Under the pieces are notes generated by a model. That model was not told the DNA's origin and did not search any database. It was given only the letters and a program-made list of their open reading frames with translations. This document shows positions 9,775 through 18,444 of a DNA stretch of 64,000 bases, one piece after another. How positions within the stretch are numbered: the stretch's first letter is position 1; each line of letters starts with the position of its first letter. This DNA is from JAPPFW01 sp965200835 (GTDB lineage Bacteria > Actinomycetota > Acidimicrobiia > Spongiisociales > Spongiisociaceae), in the NCBI GenBank assembly GCA_965200835.1, contig OZ241390.1, positions 682,001-746,000 on the forward strand, read 5' to 3'. A program made the translations under genes and the position numbers.

Positions 9775-10220
9775 TGCACGAGGCCGGCGGTAGTTCTGAC
9801 GATCGGCTCGAGCCGTACCCGATCCAGGCGAAGCAGCACGAGGTCGCCCTGACCGACCTCTTCTTAGCTGTCGAGGTCACCGCGACGGCCGTTAGATCCC
9901 AGGAGTAGCTGACCAAGCGGGGAAACCGTGCCCTCGTCCGAGGACACCTTGGCCGTCATCCTGGCCGGGCGGAGTCCCACCTGCCTCGACACGACCCCGG
10001 CTACGGACGGCACCCGAGAGCAGCCATCGCGATACGGCCCATCGGCACCAAGCCAAACCATGGCCGCCACCGGCAGGACTAAACCGGCAGCGGCCTCCGC
10101 TACCCACCAAGCCTGCCACCCGATCGGTCATCACCTGTCAGTTGTTGTAACCCTTGCTGGAAGCGGATCGCACGTGAGATTCCGGTATCTCGCTCCGGCA
10201 TCCAGGCAGTTCCCTCCTCT
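9775..10220 (-). pseudogene. Degenerate, rearranged 3' fragment of GT39-like gene
   Basis: Two pieces of this stretch match the 3' end of the intact minus-strand membrane gene at 12150-13532. Bases ~9818-10070 correspond to ~12252-12490: on the minus strand GPYRDGCSRVPSVAGVV parallels GPYRDAYFRAPSDAGAV. Bases ~10140-10215 correspond to ~12188-12262, which places them in the wrong order relative to the first piece. Several small indels break the frame. This is the decayed remainder of a duplicated gene end, not a functional gene. Confidence 0.7.
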
Positions 10221-10243
10221 GCCTTGCCCACTGGAACGATCCT

Positions 10244-10277
10244 CACGCTAAGATGCAATAAGTTGCATCTTAGCGTG
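10244..10277. repeat. Perfect 15-bp inverted repeat with 4-base loop
   Basis: CACGCTAAGATGCAA (10244-10258) is followed by TAAG and its exact reverse complement (10263-10277). It sits 19 bases upstream of the GTG start of the secreted-protein gene, just before its AAGGAG ribosome-binding site. It could be an operator, or a hairpin in the 5' leader. The second, degenerate copy of this gene start (11890) keeps only the GATGCAA part and lacks the palindrome. Confidence 0.7.
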
Positions 10278-10296
10278 GAGAGGCAATAAGGAGAGG

Positions 10297-10707
10297 GTGT
10301 GGACAGTGTCTCAGCGCCCACGGTTGGGTGTGCTCGCCGTGGTGGTCGTGTCATGTTCGCTCCTTGCCGGGTCGGCGGTACCGGTAGCCGCCGGTCTGGG
10401 TGAGCCGACACCACCTCCCGTCGCACCCCCGGGGAACGGGAGTGATCCGATCACGCCCCCCTCCGGGGGTCAACCACCCCCGGAGTACATAGTCGATCCG
10501 ATTGACCCGTCTCCGGATGAACCGGCCGACCCTGATCCCATCCTGTCGCCGCCGGATGAAGGGCAGCCGATCGACGGGCAGCTGGAGGAAGTTGCAGAGC
10601 ACCTTCGAGACCTACGTGGGCCAGGCCAGGACGACCCTCCACCACCCCCCGAGCCCAGGCCCATCACCGGCCCGTGCCGGGTTACTTGGAGTTATGCCAT
10701 CCAGTAA
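10297..10707 (+). CDS. Secreted Pro/Asp-rich protein, N-terminal part of broken gene
   Basis: GTG at 10297 follows AAGGAG at 10288-10293. The product begins with a clear Sec signal peptide (basic start, LGVLAVVVVSCSLLAGSA, likely cleavage after VAAG), then a mature part dominated by Pro, Asp and Gly, ending in CRVTWSYAIQ and a TAA at 10705. The next reading frame (10674-11471) encodes a Cys/Trp-rich domain that lacks any export signal, so the two are very probably halves of one exported protein separated by a frame change. Frame 0 beyond the TAA still reads plausibly (WPGIWLSTTLVGETAEL) before a second stop, which supports decay or sequencing error over two independent genes. No known family recognised. 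Confidence 0.6.
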   Translation: MWTVSQRPRLGVLAVVVVSCSLLAGSAVPVAAGLGEPTPPPVAPPGNGSDPITPPSGGQPPPEYIVDPIDPSPDEPADPDPILSPPDEGQPIDGQLEEVAEHLRDLRGPGQDDPPPPPEPRPITGPCRVTWSYAIQ

Positions 10708-11471
10708 GTCGACTGGCCGGGCATATGGCTGAGCACCACCCTCGTCGGCGAGACTGCGGAGCTACGACCCACGACATAGTGGCAGAGTTGGCAACGGCAG
10801 GGGCCGGATGGGACAACGCGGCCAGCTTCGTTATGACCCATGACTGGGGCAATTCAGACTGTTTCGGGGGAGAATGCACGCCATCCGTCTGTAGTGGGAA
10901 CTACGGCGTCCGACATAGGCCACTGGGCGGCCAGAACTACGAGACATTTCTCCCGGCATCCTGCTTCGGTGTTCACCCAGCCGGTGATTCGCCCACCGTA
11001 CAGATCCGTACCCGAATCAGGATCCGTTCAAACTGTATAGGCCCCTTCTGTCCTCCCGGTCACTTCTACGGTCCTTGGGGACCGGTTACCTATACGAGCT
11101 ATGAACCTCCTGCGACGCCGTCAGGTCCGGCATGTGAACCGATGGATCCCTTCCGAAACAGCGAACGGATTCCGACTGCCGGATACCCCATCACGGTCAC
11201 TTTCCAGACGCTCGAGAGTCCGGAGGATTGCGCGGTTCAACCATGGGACTTGTACCGCATTCAAGTGAGGCGGGCCGGCCTCGATCCCTCCACCAACAGG
11301 CCCTGGCCTTGGAGCGGCAAGGCGATCGCCGAATGCCGGAGCGGGAACTTCGGTGTTCACTGCCAAGCGAACGTCTTCGTGGTGCATAACTTCAGGTTCG
11401 GACTCATCTCCAATGCGTTGGGTGAGATAAGGATCTGGTACGACAAGGACGGGAACCCCAACACCGGCTAG
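10674..11471 (+). CDS. Cys-rich C-terminal part of broken secreted protein
   Basis: This frame is open from a GTG at 10674 (no ribosome-binding site) to TAG at 11469. From about residue 30 the composition is that of an exported disulfide-rich domain: repeated short Cys motifs (CFGGECTPSVC, CIGPFCPPG, CHC-like pairs), many Trp/Tyr/Gly, and a conserved-looking end FGLISNALGEIRIWYDKDG. There is no signal peptide, so secretion requires the upstream fragment at 10297-10707, which is in another frame. I consider the pair a pseudogene or a gene with one indel plus one stop change. Function unknown. Confidence 0.5.
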   Translation: MPGYLELCHPVSRLAGHMAEHHPRRRDCGATTHDIVAELATAGAGWDNAASFVMTHDWGNSDCFGGECTPSVCSGNYGVRHRPLGGQNYETFLPASCFGVHPAGDSPTVQIRTRIRIRSNCIGPFCPPGHFYGPWGPVTYTSYEPPATPSGPACEPMDPFRNSERIPTAGYPITVTFQTLESPEDCAVQPWDLYRIQVRRAGLDPSTNRPWPWSGKAIAECRSGNFGVHCQANVFVVHNFRFGLISNALGEIRIWYDKDGNPNTG

Positions 11472-11559
11472 TTCGGGAAGGAGTATCACACTAACGGTCA
11501 CATAGAGGTAGTTGCACCAACGCCCGGCAACTACCTAGCTGACGTGAATCACTAGGCAG

Positions 11560-12140
11560 CGGGCACAGCGACAAATAGCCGATCGACATCTCTTGTACGG
11601 GATCGGGTGGATCAAGCCCAAGGCCTGCCCGAGCGCGCCTGCTCCTCACGGGTAGGACAGGTCGGCCCGGGACTCCACCGCGGAGCGCCGTCCACGCCAT
11701 ATTCAGGCTTCCGGGCATCCGATCGGTCATCACCAGCTGGTTGCGCCCTTGGTGGAGCTCGCCACGTGAGATCCGGCCCGGTGTCTCGATCCGAGCAGGC
11801 CAGGCAGTTCGCCTTCTCCGGATTGTCGGCCAGACGACTATCGCGATGAAGATGCAACTGTTTACATACCGGGAGAAGGAATTAGGCGAATGTCCCGGAC
11901 AACATCTCAGCGTTCATGGTTACGTGTGCTACCCATGGTGGTCCTGTTGAGTTCGCCGATCCCGCGCGGTGCGGGTAGCCGCCGGTCTGGATGGTCCCTC
12001 GACCCCTCCCCTCGTTGATCGCCGGGGAACGGGAGTCCTATCCCACCACCCACCAGGTGGCGAGGACACCACTAGGTCATCGATAGACACCTCTTGGACG
12101 GGCTCGTGCAGATCGAGCCCGAGGCTTGCCTTGGCTCCTG
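11560..12140 (+). repeat. Degenerate second copy of gene start and flanks
   Basis: This gene-poor stretch is built of decayed copies of neighbouring DNA. Bases ~11565-11640 resemble ~12070-12135 (both on the downstream side of GT39-like coding ends). Bases ~11716-11815 resemble ~10118-10220. Bases 11890-12035 are a mutated copy of 10297-10440: ATG 11890 encodes a 42-residue remnant (MSRTTSQRSWLRVLPMVVLL) stopped at 12018, parallel to the signal peptide of the secreted protein. I see no intact gene here. Confidence 0.65.
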
Positions 12141-12149
12141 GCTCCGCGA

Positions 12150-13532
12150 CTACGGCGACGGCTGTGACAGGTCGGCGCCGCCCACCAGGGCGTACCGCCC
12201 TTGCTGGAGCTGGACTGCAGGAGATCCTGCCCGCTCCATCCAGGCCGGTGCCCGATCCAGGCGTACCAGCATTAGGTCGTTGGGACCGACCTCTTGATAG
12301 TTGTCCAGGTTCACCTCGACGACCGGAAGGTCCCAGTAGTAGCTCACCCAGCGGGGAACCGGATCCACGCCCTCCACTACCCAGGCAGTGACCTGTCCGG
12401 GCGGCGGCTCCACTTCCCTCAACACCGCTCCCGCGTCGGACGGCGCTCGGAAGTAGGCGTCCCGATACGGCCCCATCCGCACCAGGCCAGAGGTGGCGAC
12501 GACCGCCAGGATCAACCCGGCCACGGTCGCCTCCGTTCGCATGTCCAACCTGCCGAGTACTCGATCCGCTATCACTGCTAGGCCTAAGAAAACCGGAACG
12601 ATTAGGGGATAAGTCCAGAAGTCGTGGATGTGGGCCGCATCCGGGGTGACCAGTGTCCACGAGGCGAGCGCGGCGGTGATCACCCCTGCGGCAGGCCGGG
12701 TCCGCCGATCCACAAGCGCCACCACCAGAGCCGGCAGGATCGTCCACCGGATCCACCAGGGGAAGAGGGTCTGGTAGTACCAGCGCAGATTCGCCCACAG
12801 TGCCTCGAGGGGCGGCCAGACCAGCCGGGCGGTGGTGTGGCGGGCCAGCTCCGAAGCATCACCTACGGTGGCGGCCCACATCAGCACCGCGATCACTGCC
12901 CCAACACCCGCCAGTAGACAGGCCCGGGCCGCCTTCCGGCCAGCATGGTTGCTCCGGTTCGTGACGTACAGCCAGATGACCGAGGCCGCCCCCCACCAGG
13001 ACGACAGAGCCGCCAGCCCCGAGAGAGCGACCGGCCATCCCGCGCCCCCCTGTGACCGGAGCTGCCGGTGCCATACGCACAGCAGCACCACCACGATCGA
13101 GACCCCTAGACCGAGCCGGGCGTATATCCAGAACATCGGGGTGGTAACCACTAGAACCAATGCCACTACCGACCCGCCCGCGCCCAGATCGAGTTCACGG
13201 GCGAGCCAGAGCAGTCCAGCCACCGTCCCCAGACCCGCTAGGTAGCCGATCAGATGCAGCTGCCATTCACCCTGGCCCAAGGTCGAAGCCACCGCGGCCT
13301 GCATTAGGTTCAGCAGCGGCGGATGGTGCGTGTAGGGCTCGGGGGCAAAGGGAGCCATGGAGGCCAGATAGTCGGATCCGGCCCATCCGTGGTCCAGGAA
13401 GTTGCGAACGTGCAGACCGAAGCGGGCGTTGATCCGGCCGTCATGGCTGGCACCGAGCGGGAGGAACAACAGCTCCCACCAGGTGGCGGCGAGCAGGGTT
13501 GCCACCAACCCACCACCTACCCACCTGATCAT
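12150..13532 (-). CDS. GT39-like polytopic membrane glycosyltransferase
   Basis: The 460-residue product has ten or so membrane segments and the architecture of ArnT/PMT-type GT-C enzymes, which move sugars from lipid-phosphate donors to acceptors outside the membrane. After the first helix comes SHDGRINARFGLHVRNF, in the place of the usual acidic loop, then YTHHPPLLNL, the H-x-P signature of this superfamily. A soluble C-terminal tail (YYWDLPVVEVNLDNYQEVGPND) ends the protein. The frame is open further upstream to 13757, which would overlap the divergent gene at 13660, so I chose ATG 13532; GTG 13592 is possible. Decayed copies of its 3' end lie at 9775-10220. It faces the dolichol-phosphate-mannose-synthase-like gene at 13660, a natural donor-making partner. 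Confidence 0.8.
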   Translation of the reverse strand: MIRWVGGGLVATLLAATWWELLFLPLGASHDGRINARFGLHVRNFLDHGWAGSDYLASMAPFAPEPYTHHPPLLNLMQAAVASTLGQGEWQLHLIGYLAGLGTVAGLLWLARELDLGAGGSVVALVLVVTTPMFWIYARLGLGVSIVVVLLCVWHRQLRSQGGAGWPVALSGLAALSSWWGAASVIWLYVTNRSNHAGRKAARACLLAGVGAVIAVLMWAATVGDASELARHTTARLVWPPLEALWANLRWYYQTLFPWWIRWTILPALVVALVDRRTRPAAGVITAALASWTLVTPDAAHIHDFWTYPLIVPVFLGLAVIADRVLGRLDMRTEATVAGLILAVVATSGLVRMGPYRDAYFRAPSDAGAVLREVEPPPGQVTAWVVEGVDPVPRWVSYYWDLPVVEVNLDNYQEVGPNDLMLVRLDRAPAWMERAGSPAVQLQQGRYALVGGADLSQPSP

Positions 13533-13659
13533 CCGGTCTCGGATAGCCCTGGCGGGAGTAGCGCCATTTCCCACCCTGCGAAGCCTATCCACCCAGCACC
13601 AGCACCATCCGACCGCTCCCAGCTTGCCGCCCTGACCTCGGGCGGCAAGACTCGCGACC

Positions 13660-14589
13660 GTGAGTGGTGAAGCATCAGTGGACGTGAGCATCGTGCTGCC
13701 GGTTTTCAACGAAGCAGGGCACCTGGCCGCCGAGGTAGAGCGGATCCGGGAGGCCATGGACCGGTCGCCGTACCGCTATGAGATACTGGTGGTGGACGAC
13801 GGGTCAACCGACGGCAGTACCGCCGGATGGCAAGACTCGGACAGGGTGCGTCTGGTGGTCTTCGAGCAGAACCGAGGCTCCGGGGCCGCCCGTCGGGCCG
13901 GCACCCACCTGGCTAGGGGTGAGGTGGTGGTCTGGACCGACGCCGACATGACCTATCCCAACCACCGGATCCCCGAGCTGGTAGATCAGCTCCGCGGCTG
14001 GGACATGGTGGTGGGAGCCCGCAAATCTGAAGCCGGCACTTTCAAGCTGGCCAGGGTCCCCATCAAATGGGCGGTCCGGATGCTGGCCTCGTTCCTCACT
14101 GCCACCCGGATCCCGGATCTCAACTCCGGATTTAGGGCCTTCCGCCGGGTGGTGGCCGGCCAGTTCCTACACCTGCTCCCCAGCGGGTTCAGCTGCGTCA
14201 CCACCCTCACGATGAGCTTCCTGTCCAACGGGTATTCGGTCCGCTACACCCCCATCGACTACGCACCCCGCGCCGGCCGCTCGAAGTTCCACTGGTGGAA
14301 GGACACCTTCCGCTACCTCCGCCAGGTCCTCCGGATGGTGCTGCTCTGGAACCCGTTGCGCTTCTTCGCTCCCCTCGGCGTACTCCTCGGTGGGGCCGGC
14401 ATTGGCAAACTGATCTACGACCTAGTGACCAAGGACCTGCGGGTGGCCACCAACACCATTACCCTGCTGGTCGGGACGGTGGCGATCTTTCTGGTCGCCC
14501 TGGGTGCCGATCTGCTGGTGCTGCACAACCGGCCCCGCGACATGGTGCTGCCTGCCACCTCACCGAGCACCGCTCCCAAGGAGGGCTGA
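13660..14589 (+). CDS. GT2 glycosyltransferase, dolichol-phosphate-mannose synthase type
   Basis: The 309-residue protein has an N-terminal GT2 domain (VSIVLPVFNEAGHLAAEVERI, ILVVDDGSTDGS, VVWTDADMTYPNHRIPEL) and, from about residue 235, a pair of C-terminal membrane helices (FFAPLGVLLGGAGIGKL, TLLVGTVAIFLVALGADLLVL). This layout matches polyprenyl-phosphate sugar transferases that load a sugar onto a lipid carrier in the cytoplasmic leaflet. Translation starts at GTG 13660. The gene is divergent from the GT39-like gene ending at 12150, a likely consumer of the lipid-linked sugar, and is followed by pyruvyltransferase and flippase-like genes on the same strand. Spacing to the next gene is 57 bases. 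Confidence 0.88.
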   Translation: MSGEASVDVSIVLPVFNEAGHLAAEVERIREAMDRSPYRYEILVVDDGSTDGSTAGWQDSDRVRLVVFEQNRGSGAARRAGTHLARGEVVVWTDADMTYPNHRIPELVDQLRGWDMVVGARKSEAGTFKLARVPIKWAVRMLASFLTATRIPDLNSGFRAFRRVVAGQFLHLLPSGFSCVTTLTMSFLSNGYSVRYTPIDYAPRAGRSKFHWWKDTFRYLRQVLRMVLLWNPLRFFAPLGVLLGGAGIGKLIYDLVTKDLRVATNTITLLVGTVAIFLVALGADLLVLHNRPRDMVLPATSPSTAPKEG

Positions 14590-14646
14590 GCTGGCCCTAA
14601 CGGTATCCCGAACGAGCGGCCGGGCCATGTACCGGAACCTGACCTG

Positions 14647-15723
14647 GTGACGACCCGCCGCGTCGCGGTAGCCGGTTGGATCGGATCGGACAACCTGGGC
14701 GATGAGCTGATCCTCCGTTCCCTTGCCACGAGCGTCCGCCGCCGTGGCGCCGAGCCGGTGGCCATCTCGATCGACCCCGTCAGCACTAACCGCACCCACA
14801 GAATCGAGGCGGTTTCCCACCGCTCTCCCCTCCACAACCGGAAGCTCGCCCGATCGCTGCGGGCCATGGACGGCCTGATCGCCTCGGGCGGGCTGATCCA
14901 GACGGAAACCTCGATCTGGAATATCCCCTTTCACACCGGCCGGTTTCGAGCCGGGGCTGGGTTGCCGGCCGCAGCAGTGGGCCTGGGCGTCGGGCGGGTC
15001 AGGGGGGCGATCCCCCGCTGGTTGGCTCGCCGTGCCCTCGGCCGGATGGACCGAGTGGTGGTGCGCGACCACGACTCGGCCGAGCGGTTGTTGGGCTGGG
15101 GCGTAGGAAAGGTACGGGTAGGCAGCGATCCGGTGATCGGGGAGCCGGTCGAACCAGGGACACCCGGCGACACCATGTGCGTGATCCTCAGACCCCCCAA
15201 CCGGCGGGGAATCGGTACCGCCGCCGCCAAGTCCGCGCCACCCCCCACAGCCGGGGCCGCCGCGCTTGCTGGAGCCCTGGACGCGGCGGCCTCTGTCACC
15301 GGGCTGGCCATCCGGATGGTCGCCTTCCAGGAGAGCCGTGACGCTCCCATCCATCAGGCGATAGCCGATCGACTCCACTCCGGCGCCGAGGTGGTGAGCC
15401 CGCCGCTCGATCGGGTCATCGAAGAAGTCGGGCGGAGCCGCCTGGTGGTGACCATGCGCTACCACGGCGCCATCGGGGCCCTGCTGCACGAACGGCCGGC
15501 GGTGCTGCTGGACTACTCCCCGAAGATGGCCGCCCTGGCTGCTGAGGGAGGGCGCTGGGCCCCGCTCCTGACCGGACTCCAACCCGAGCCCGACCGGCTG
15601 ATCAGAGCTGCCGAAGCCGCCCTGGCGGTAGGTTCGCGAGCCGCGGAGGTACGGGAGATACTGAGGGCGCGGCTTTTCGAGAACGACCGTGCCCTCGACC
15701 TGGTCTGCGGGGATGACGTATGA
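14647..15723 (+). CDS. Polysaccharide pyruvyl transferase family protein
   Basis: The product (358 residues) has the GT-B-like fold signature of CsaB/WcaK pyruvyltransferases: N-terminal GWIGSDNLGDELIL, a mid GGLIQTETS motif, and the C-terminal SRLVVTMRYHGAIGALLHERPAVLLDYSPK with the conserved R-H in MRYHG. Such enzymes add pyruvate ketals to sugars of secondary cell-wall polymers, often to give anchor sites for SLH-domain proteins. This window also encodes two SLH proteins (31630-33123 and the broken 42593-44333), which supports that role (inference). Start is GTG 14647. The stop overlaps the next start by four bases (ATGA), so translation is coupled. Confidence 0.87.
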   Translation: MTTRRVAVAGWIGSDNLGDELILRSLATSVRRRGAEPVAISIDPVSTNRTHRIEAVSHRSPLHNRKLARSLRAMDGLIASGGLIQTETSIWNIPFHTGRFRAGAGLPAAAVGLGVGRVRGAIPRWLARRALGRMDRVVVRDHDSAERLLGWGVGKVRVGSDPVIGEPVEPGTPGDTMCVILRPPNRRGIGTAAAKSAPPPTAGAAALAGALDAAASVTGLAIRMVAFQESRDAPIHQAIADRLHSGAEVVSPPLDRVIEEVGRSRLVVTMRYHGAIGALLHERPAVLLDYSPKMAALAAEGGRWAPLLTGLQPEPDRLIRAAEAALAVGSRAAEVREILRARLFENDRALDLVCGDDV

Positions 15724-16697
15724 CCCGCCTCAAGTCGATCCTCAAGATCCTCCGCATCCTCTACCTGTCCGGCCTGGTGGTCTTGATCGTGTGGGTGGTG
15801 CGGTCCGAATGGCCACAGGTGGCGGAACTGCTGGCCGGTGCCCGGCCTGCGCTGCTGCTGGCCTCGCTGCTGGCCAGCTCTGGCATGATTCTCATCGGCG
15901 CCTGGTTCTGGGTTACGAGCTTGCGTATCCAGGGCTATCAGGCGCCTCGGCGGCAGGTTCTCAACCAGGCGGTGTCGGCCACCTCCCGTTCTCTGTTGGC
16001 CAGATACGTACCCGGCTCGGTGTGGTTCGCAGTTGGTCGGGTGGGTTTGCTACGAGCAGCCGGTATGCCGATCGGACCTCTCAGCGCTACCGCCGTGCTG
16101 GAGATGGCCACCAGCCTGACCGTGGTGATCCTGTCCGGCCTAGCAGTGCTCGGCCTGTCGGGAGTGGTGCCCGGCGGTGCTCTCTGGATGGTGGTAATGG
16201 CAGTCTCCCTGCTGGCTATCACCTCACCCGCCACCGGTGGGCGTCTGGTCCGCTGGCTGGCCGCCCGCCGCGGGATGGACTTCTCCCTCGGATGGCGCGG
16301 CTATCTGCAGCTGATGGGCATCAACGGGGTCTTCTGGGCCTGGTCTGCGCTCACCTTTCTCCTCTACCTACGTGCTTTTCCCGCCACAGATACCTACCGG
16401 ACCATCCTGGTGGTCGGGGGATTCCTGCTCACTTGGGGCATCGGATTTCTCGCCCCGTTCGCACCGCAGGGAATCGGGGTGTTCGAGATGTCGATGACCA
16501 CCGTGCTAGCGGCGGATGAAGTGGCCGGTACCGCGGTCGTCCTGGGTGGTTACCGGCTGGTGCTGCTGGCCCGGGACCTGATCGCCACCGCCATCGCCGA
16601 GTCTATCGCTACTCGCAGAGCACTTGGAGAATCCGCTCGGACGGGGTCACCTCAGGCACCCGAACCGCCCGGCGGAACCTCTCCGGATCATCGATGA
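15720..16697 (+). CDS. Lysylphosphatidylglycerol synthase TM-like / flippase-like membrane protein
   Basis: The 325-residue protein has about eight membrane helices and the UPF0104/LPG synthase TM-domain pattern: an N-terminal helix, then ATSRSLLARYVPGSVWFAVGR, EMATSLTVVILSGLAVLGL and the late GFLAPFAPQGIGVFE, which is the family's usual glycine-proline-rich end motif. It lacks the soluble aminoacyl-transfer domain of MprF, so a role in moving lipid-linked material is more likely than lipid lysylation. Its ATG overlaps the pyruvyltransferase stop. Its 3' end overlaps the convergent epimerase gene by 89 bases (16609-16697), an unusually long antisense overlap. Confidence 0.85.
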   Translation: MTRLKSILKILRILYLSGLVVLIVWVVRSEWPQVAELLAGARPALLLASLLASSGMILIGAWFWVTSLRIQGYQAPRRQVLNQAVSATSRSLLARYVPGSVWFAVGRVGLLRAAGMPIGPLSATAVLEMATSLTVVILSGLAVLGLSGVVPGGALWMVVMAVSLLAITSPATGGRLVRWLAARRGMDFSLGWRGYLQLMGINGVFWAWSALTFLLYLRAFPATDTYRTILVVGGFLLTWGIGFLAPFAPQGIGVFEMSMTTVLAADEVAGTAVVLGGYRLVLLARDLIATAIAESIATRRALGESARTGSPQAPEPPGGTSPDHR

Positions 16698-17667
16698 AGT
16701 CGCGGACGGCCGCTTCCTCGTAGCCACTCAGCACCACATTGGCGCCCAAACCATCGGGCCGGTCGGTGTGCTTGCGCCACAGCAGGGTGGGGACACCCAG
16801 CATGGCACACTCCTCTTGGATGGATCCGCCGTCGGTGATCACGAACGGGGCGGCAGCCAGCATCTGCACGAACTCGGAGTGTCCTACCAGCTCGGACAGC
16901 TCTACTCCTGCCTGGTCCATCCGATCCATCCGGGCCTTCCCGAGCGCGCCGGCGGTCGGGCCGTGCAGCAGCCAGAGTACCTGCCGGTCGGCAGCCAGCT
17001 GCTCAGCTAGAGAGGCCATCCGCTCGCGGCGGGAACGGCGGTGCAGGTTCTCGACCCGATGCATGGTGATGATGACCGGTCCGGTGGCCTGGCCGCCAGG
17101 AGTGACCTGCCGCAACGTCTCGAGGACCGTGTTTCCCCCCGCAGCCACGATCCGCCCCCTTACCTTCATGGCCCTGAGGTTGCGTTCTGCCTGATCGTCA
17201 GGAGCGAACAGCAGGTGGGACCGGCGGGCCACCAGATAACGGATGATCTCTTCGGGGAAAGGATGGAACCACTTTCCGGACCGCAAGCCGGCCTCCAGCT
17301 GAGCCACCGCCAGTCCTGCCCGGCGGGCCATCAGCATGCCCAGCAGGGTCGAGGGAGTGTCTCCGTGGATAACGCACACCCCGTCTCGCCCATCGAAGAC
17401 CGTCTTCCGGATTCGCTTCCGCGACAGGAGGCGTCCAGCTAGGCGGGTCGTCCAGACCAGGGCCTGGGGTATGGAGGTGACATCTGACTGGCGACCCAAC
17501 CGCAGATCGGGGGGCCGCACCCCCAGTTCCTCCTGGAAGGAAGCCGCCAGGACGGCGTGCTGGCCCGAGTCGATCAGCCGGTATTCCACCCCCCTGGAAT
17601 CCATCTGCCAGAGCAATGGCGCAGTCTTGATGTACTGCGCCTTGGTTCCGATAAGTACATGTATCAC
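16609..17667 (-). CDS. wecB: UDP-N-acetylglucosamine 2-epimerase (non-hydrolysing) family
   Basis: This cytoplasmic enzyme interconverts UDP-GlcNAc and UDP-ManNAc, or acts on a close relative, for polysaccharide synthesis. Visible family features are the N-terminal GTKAQYIKTAPLL, IDSGQHAVLAASFQEEL, VIHGDTPSTLLG, EAGLRSGKWFHPFPEE, the catalytic-region ITMHRVENLHRRSR and the UDP-binding TDGGSIQEECAMLGVPTLLWRKHTDRPDGL. The usual 'E-T-E-R-P-E' loop reads KHTDRPDGL, so substrate preference may differ from canonical WecB. Length (352) is normal. It follows the ABC exporter pair on the same strand, 33 bases downstream, and is probably in their operon. Confidence 0.88.
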   Translation of the reverse strand: MIHVLIGTKAQYIKTAPLLWQMDSRGVEYRLIDSGQHAVLAASFQEELGVRPPDLRLGRQSDVTSIPQALVWTTRLAGRLLSRKRIRKTVFDGRDGVCVIHGDTPSTLLGMLMARRAGLAVAQLEAGLRSGKWFHPFPEEIIRYLVARRSHLLFAPDDQAERNLRAMKVRGRIVAAGGNTVLETLRQVTPGGQATGPVIITMHRVENLHRRSRRERMASLAEQLAADRQVLWLLHGPTAGALGKARMDRMDQAGVELSELVGHSEFVQMLAAAPFVITDGGSIQEECAMLGVPTLLWRKHTDRPDGLGANVVLSGYEEAAVRDFIDDPERFRRAVRVPEVTPSERILQVLCE

Positions 17668-17700
17668 GGTTTGCTGTTCACTCGGCCGGCAACCGGTCCT

Positions 17701-18444
17701 TCAACCCGACCGGGGTCGGCGCGCCCGTCCATAGGCCTCGATCACCTCGGTAGCGGGACCCACCTCCCGGACGTGACCCCGTTCCAGCCAGAGGACCCGG
17801 TCACACATCTCGGTCATCATCCCCAGAATGTGGCTGGCCACGATCACCGTCCCTCCCCGGCTGAGCATCTCCTTCATCGCCTCCCGGCTCTTCTCCCGGA
17901 ACCCGGCATCGCCTACAGCCAAAATCTCATCCAGCAGCAGGATGTCGGGCAACAGATGCATCGAGATCGAGAAGGCCAGGCGGGAAACCATCCCGGAGGA
18001 GAACGACTTCAGGGGCCGGTCGATGGCCTCTCCCACGCCTGCATATCCGACGATGTCCTCGAATAGCCGATCGATCTCCGCCCGTCGCAAACCATGGGCC
18101 AGACCGCTCAGGTATACGTTGCGATGACCCGAAAGCTCCTGGTTGAATCCGGCCCCAAGCTGCAACAGGGTCGAGGTCTGGCCCCTGATCTCGACCGTTC
18201 CTCTGTCGGGTCGCATCGTGCGTGCCATAACGCGTAACAACGTACTCTTACCGGCCCCGTTGTTACCCACCAACCCGAGCGTTTCGCCCCGCTGGACGTC
18301 GAACGTAACATCGTCCAGCGCCACCACCTTGGTCACCTGGCGTAACCTCCGGCGGGCCATCACCCGGCGCATGGTCGAGTTACGTTCCACATAGGCCCGA
18401 TAGGTGACCCCAACTCCGTGCACCGAGACCGCCGGAAGGCTCAC
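17701..18444 (-). CDS. ABC polysaccharide exporter, ATP-binding subunit
   Basis: The 247-residue ATPase has Walker A GNNGAGKST, the signature region LKSFSSGMVSRLAF and Walker B ILLLDEILAVGD, with the insertion RAYVERNSTMRRVMARRR near the start that is typical of TagH/RfbB-type exporters of teichoic acid or O-polysaccharide. I place the start at GTG 18444, which overlaps the permease stop (GTGA), because the residues immediately after it (LPAVSVHGVGVTYRAY) begin the family's first strand. A longer open frame continues far upstream but is a shadow of the permease gene. It ends 33 bases before the epimerase gene. Confidence 0.9.
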   Translation of the reverse strand: MSLPAVSVHGVGVTYRAYVERNSTMRRVMARRRLRQVTKVVALDDVTFDVQRGETLGLVGNNGAGKSTLLRVMARTMRPDRGTVEIRGQTSTLLQLGAGFNQELSGHRNVYLSGLAHGLRRAEIDRLFEDIVGYAGVGEAIDRPLKSFSSGMVSRLAFSISMHLLPDILLLDEILAVGDAGFREKSREAMKEMLSRGGTVIVASHILGMMTEMCDRVLWLERGHVREVGPATEVIEAYGRARRPRSG

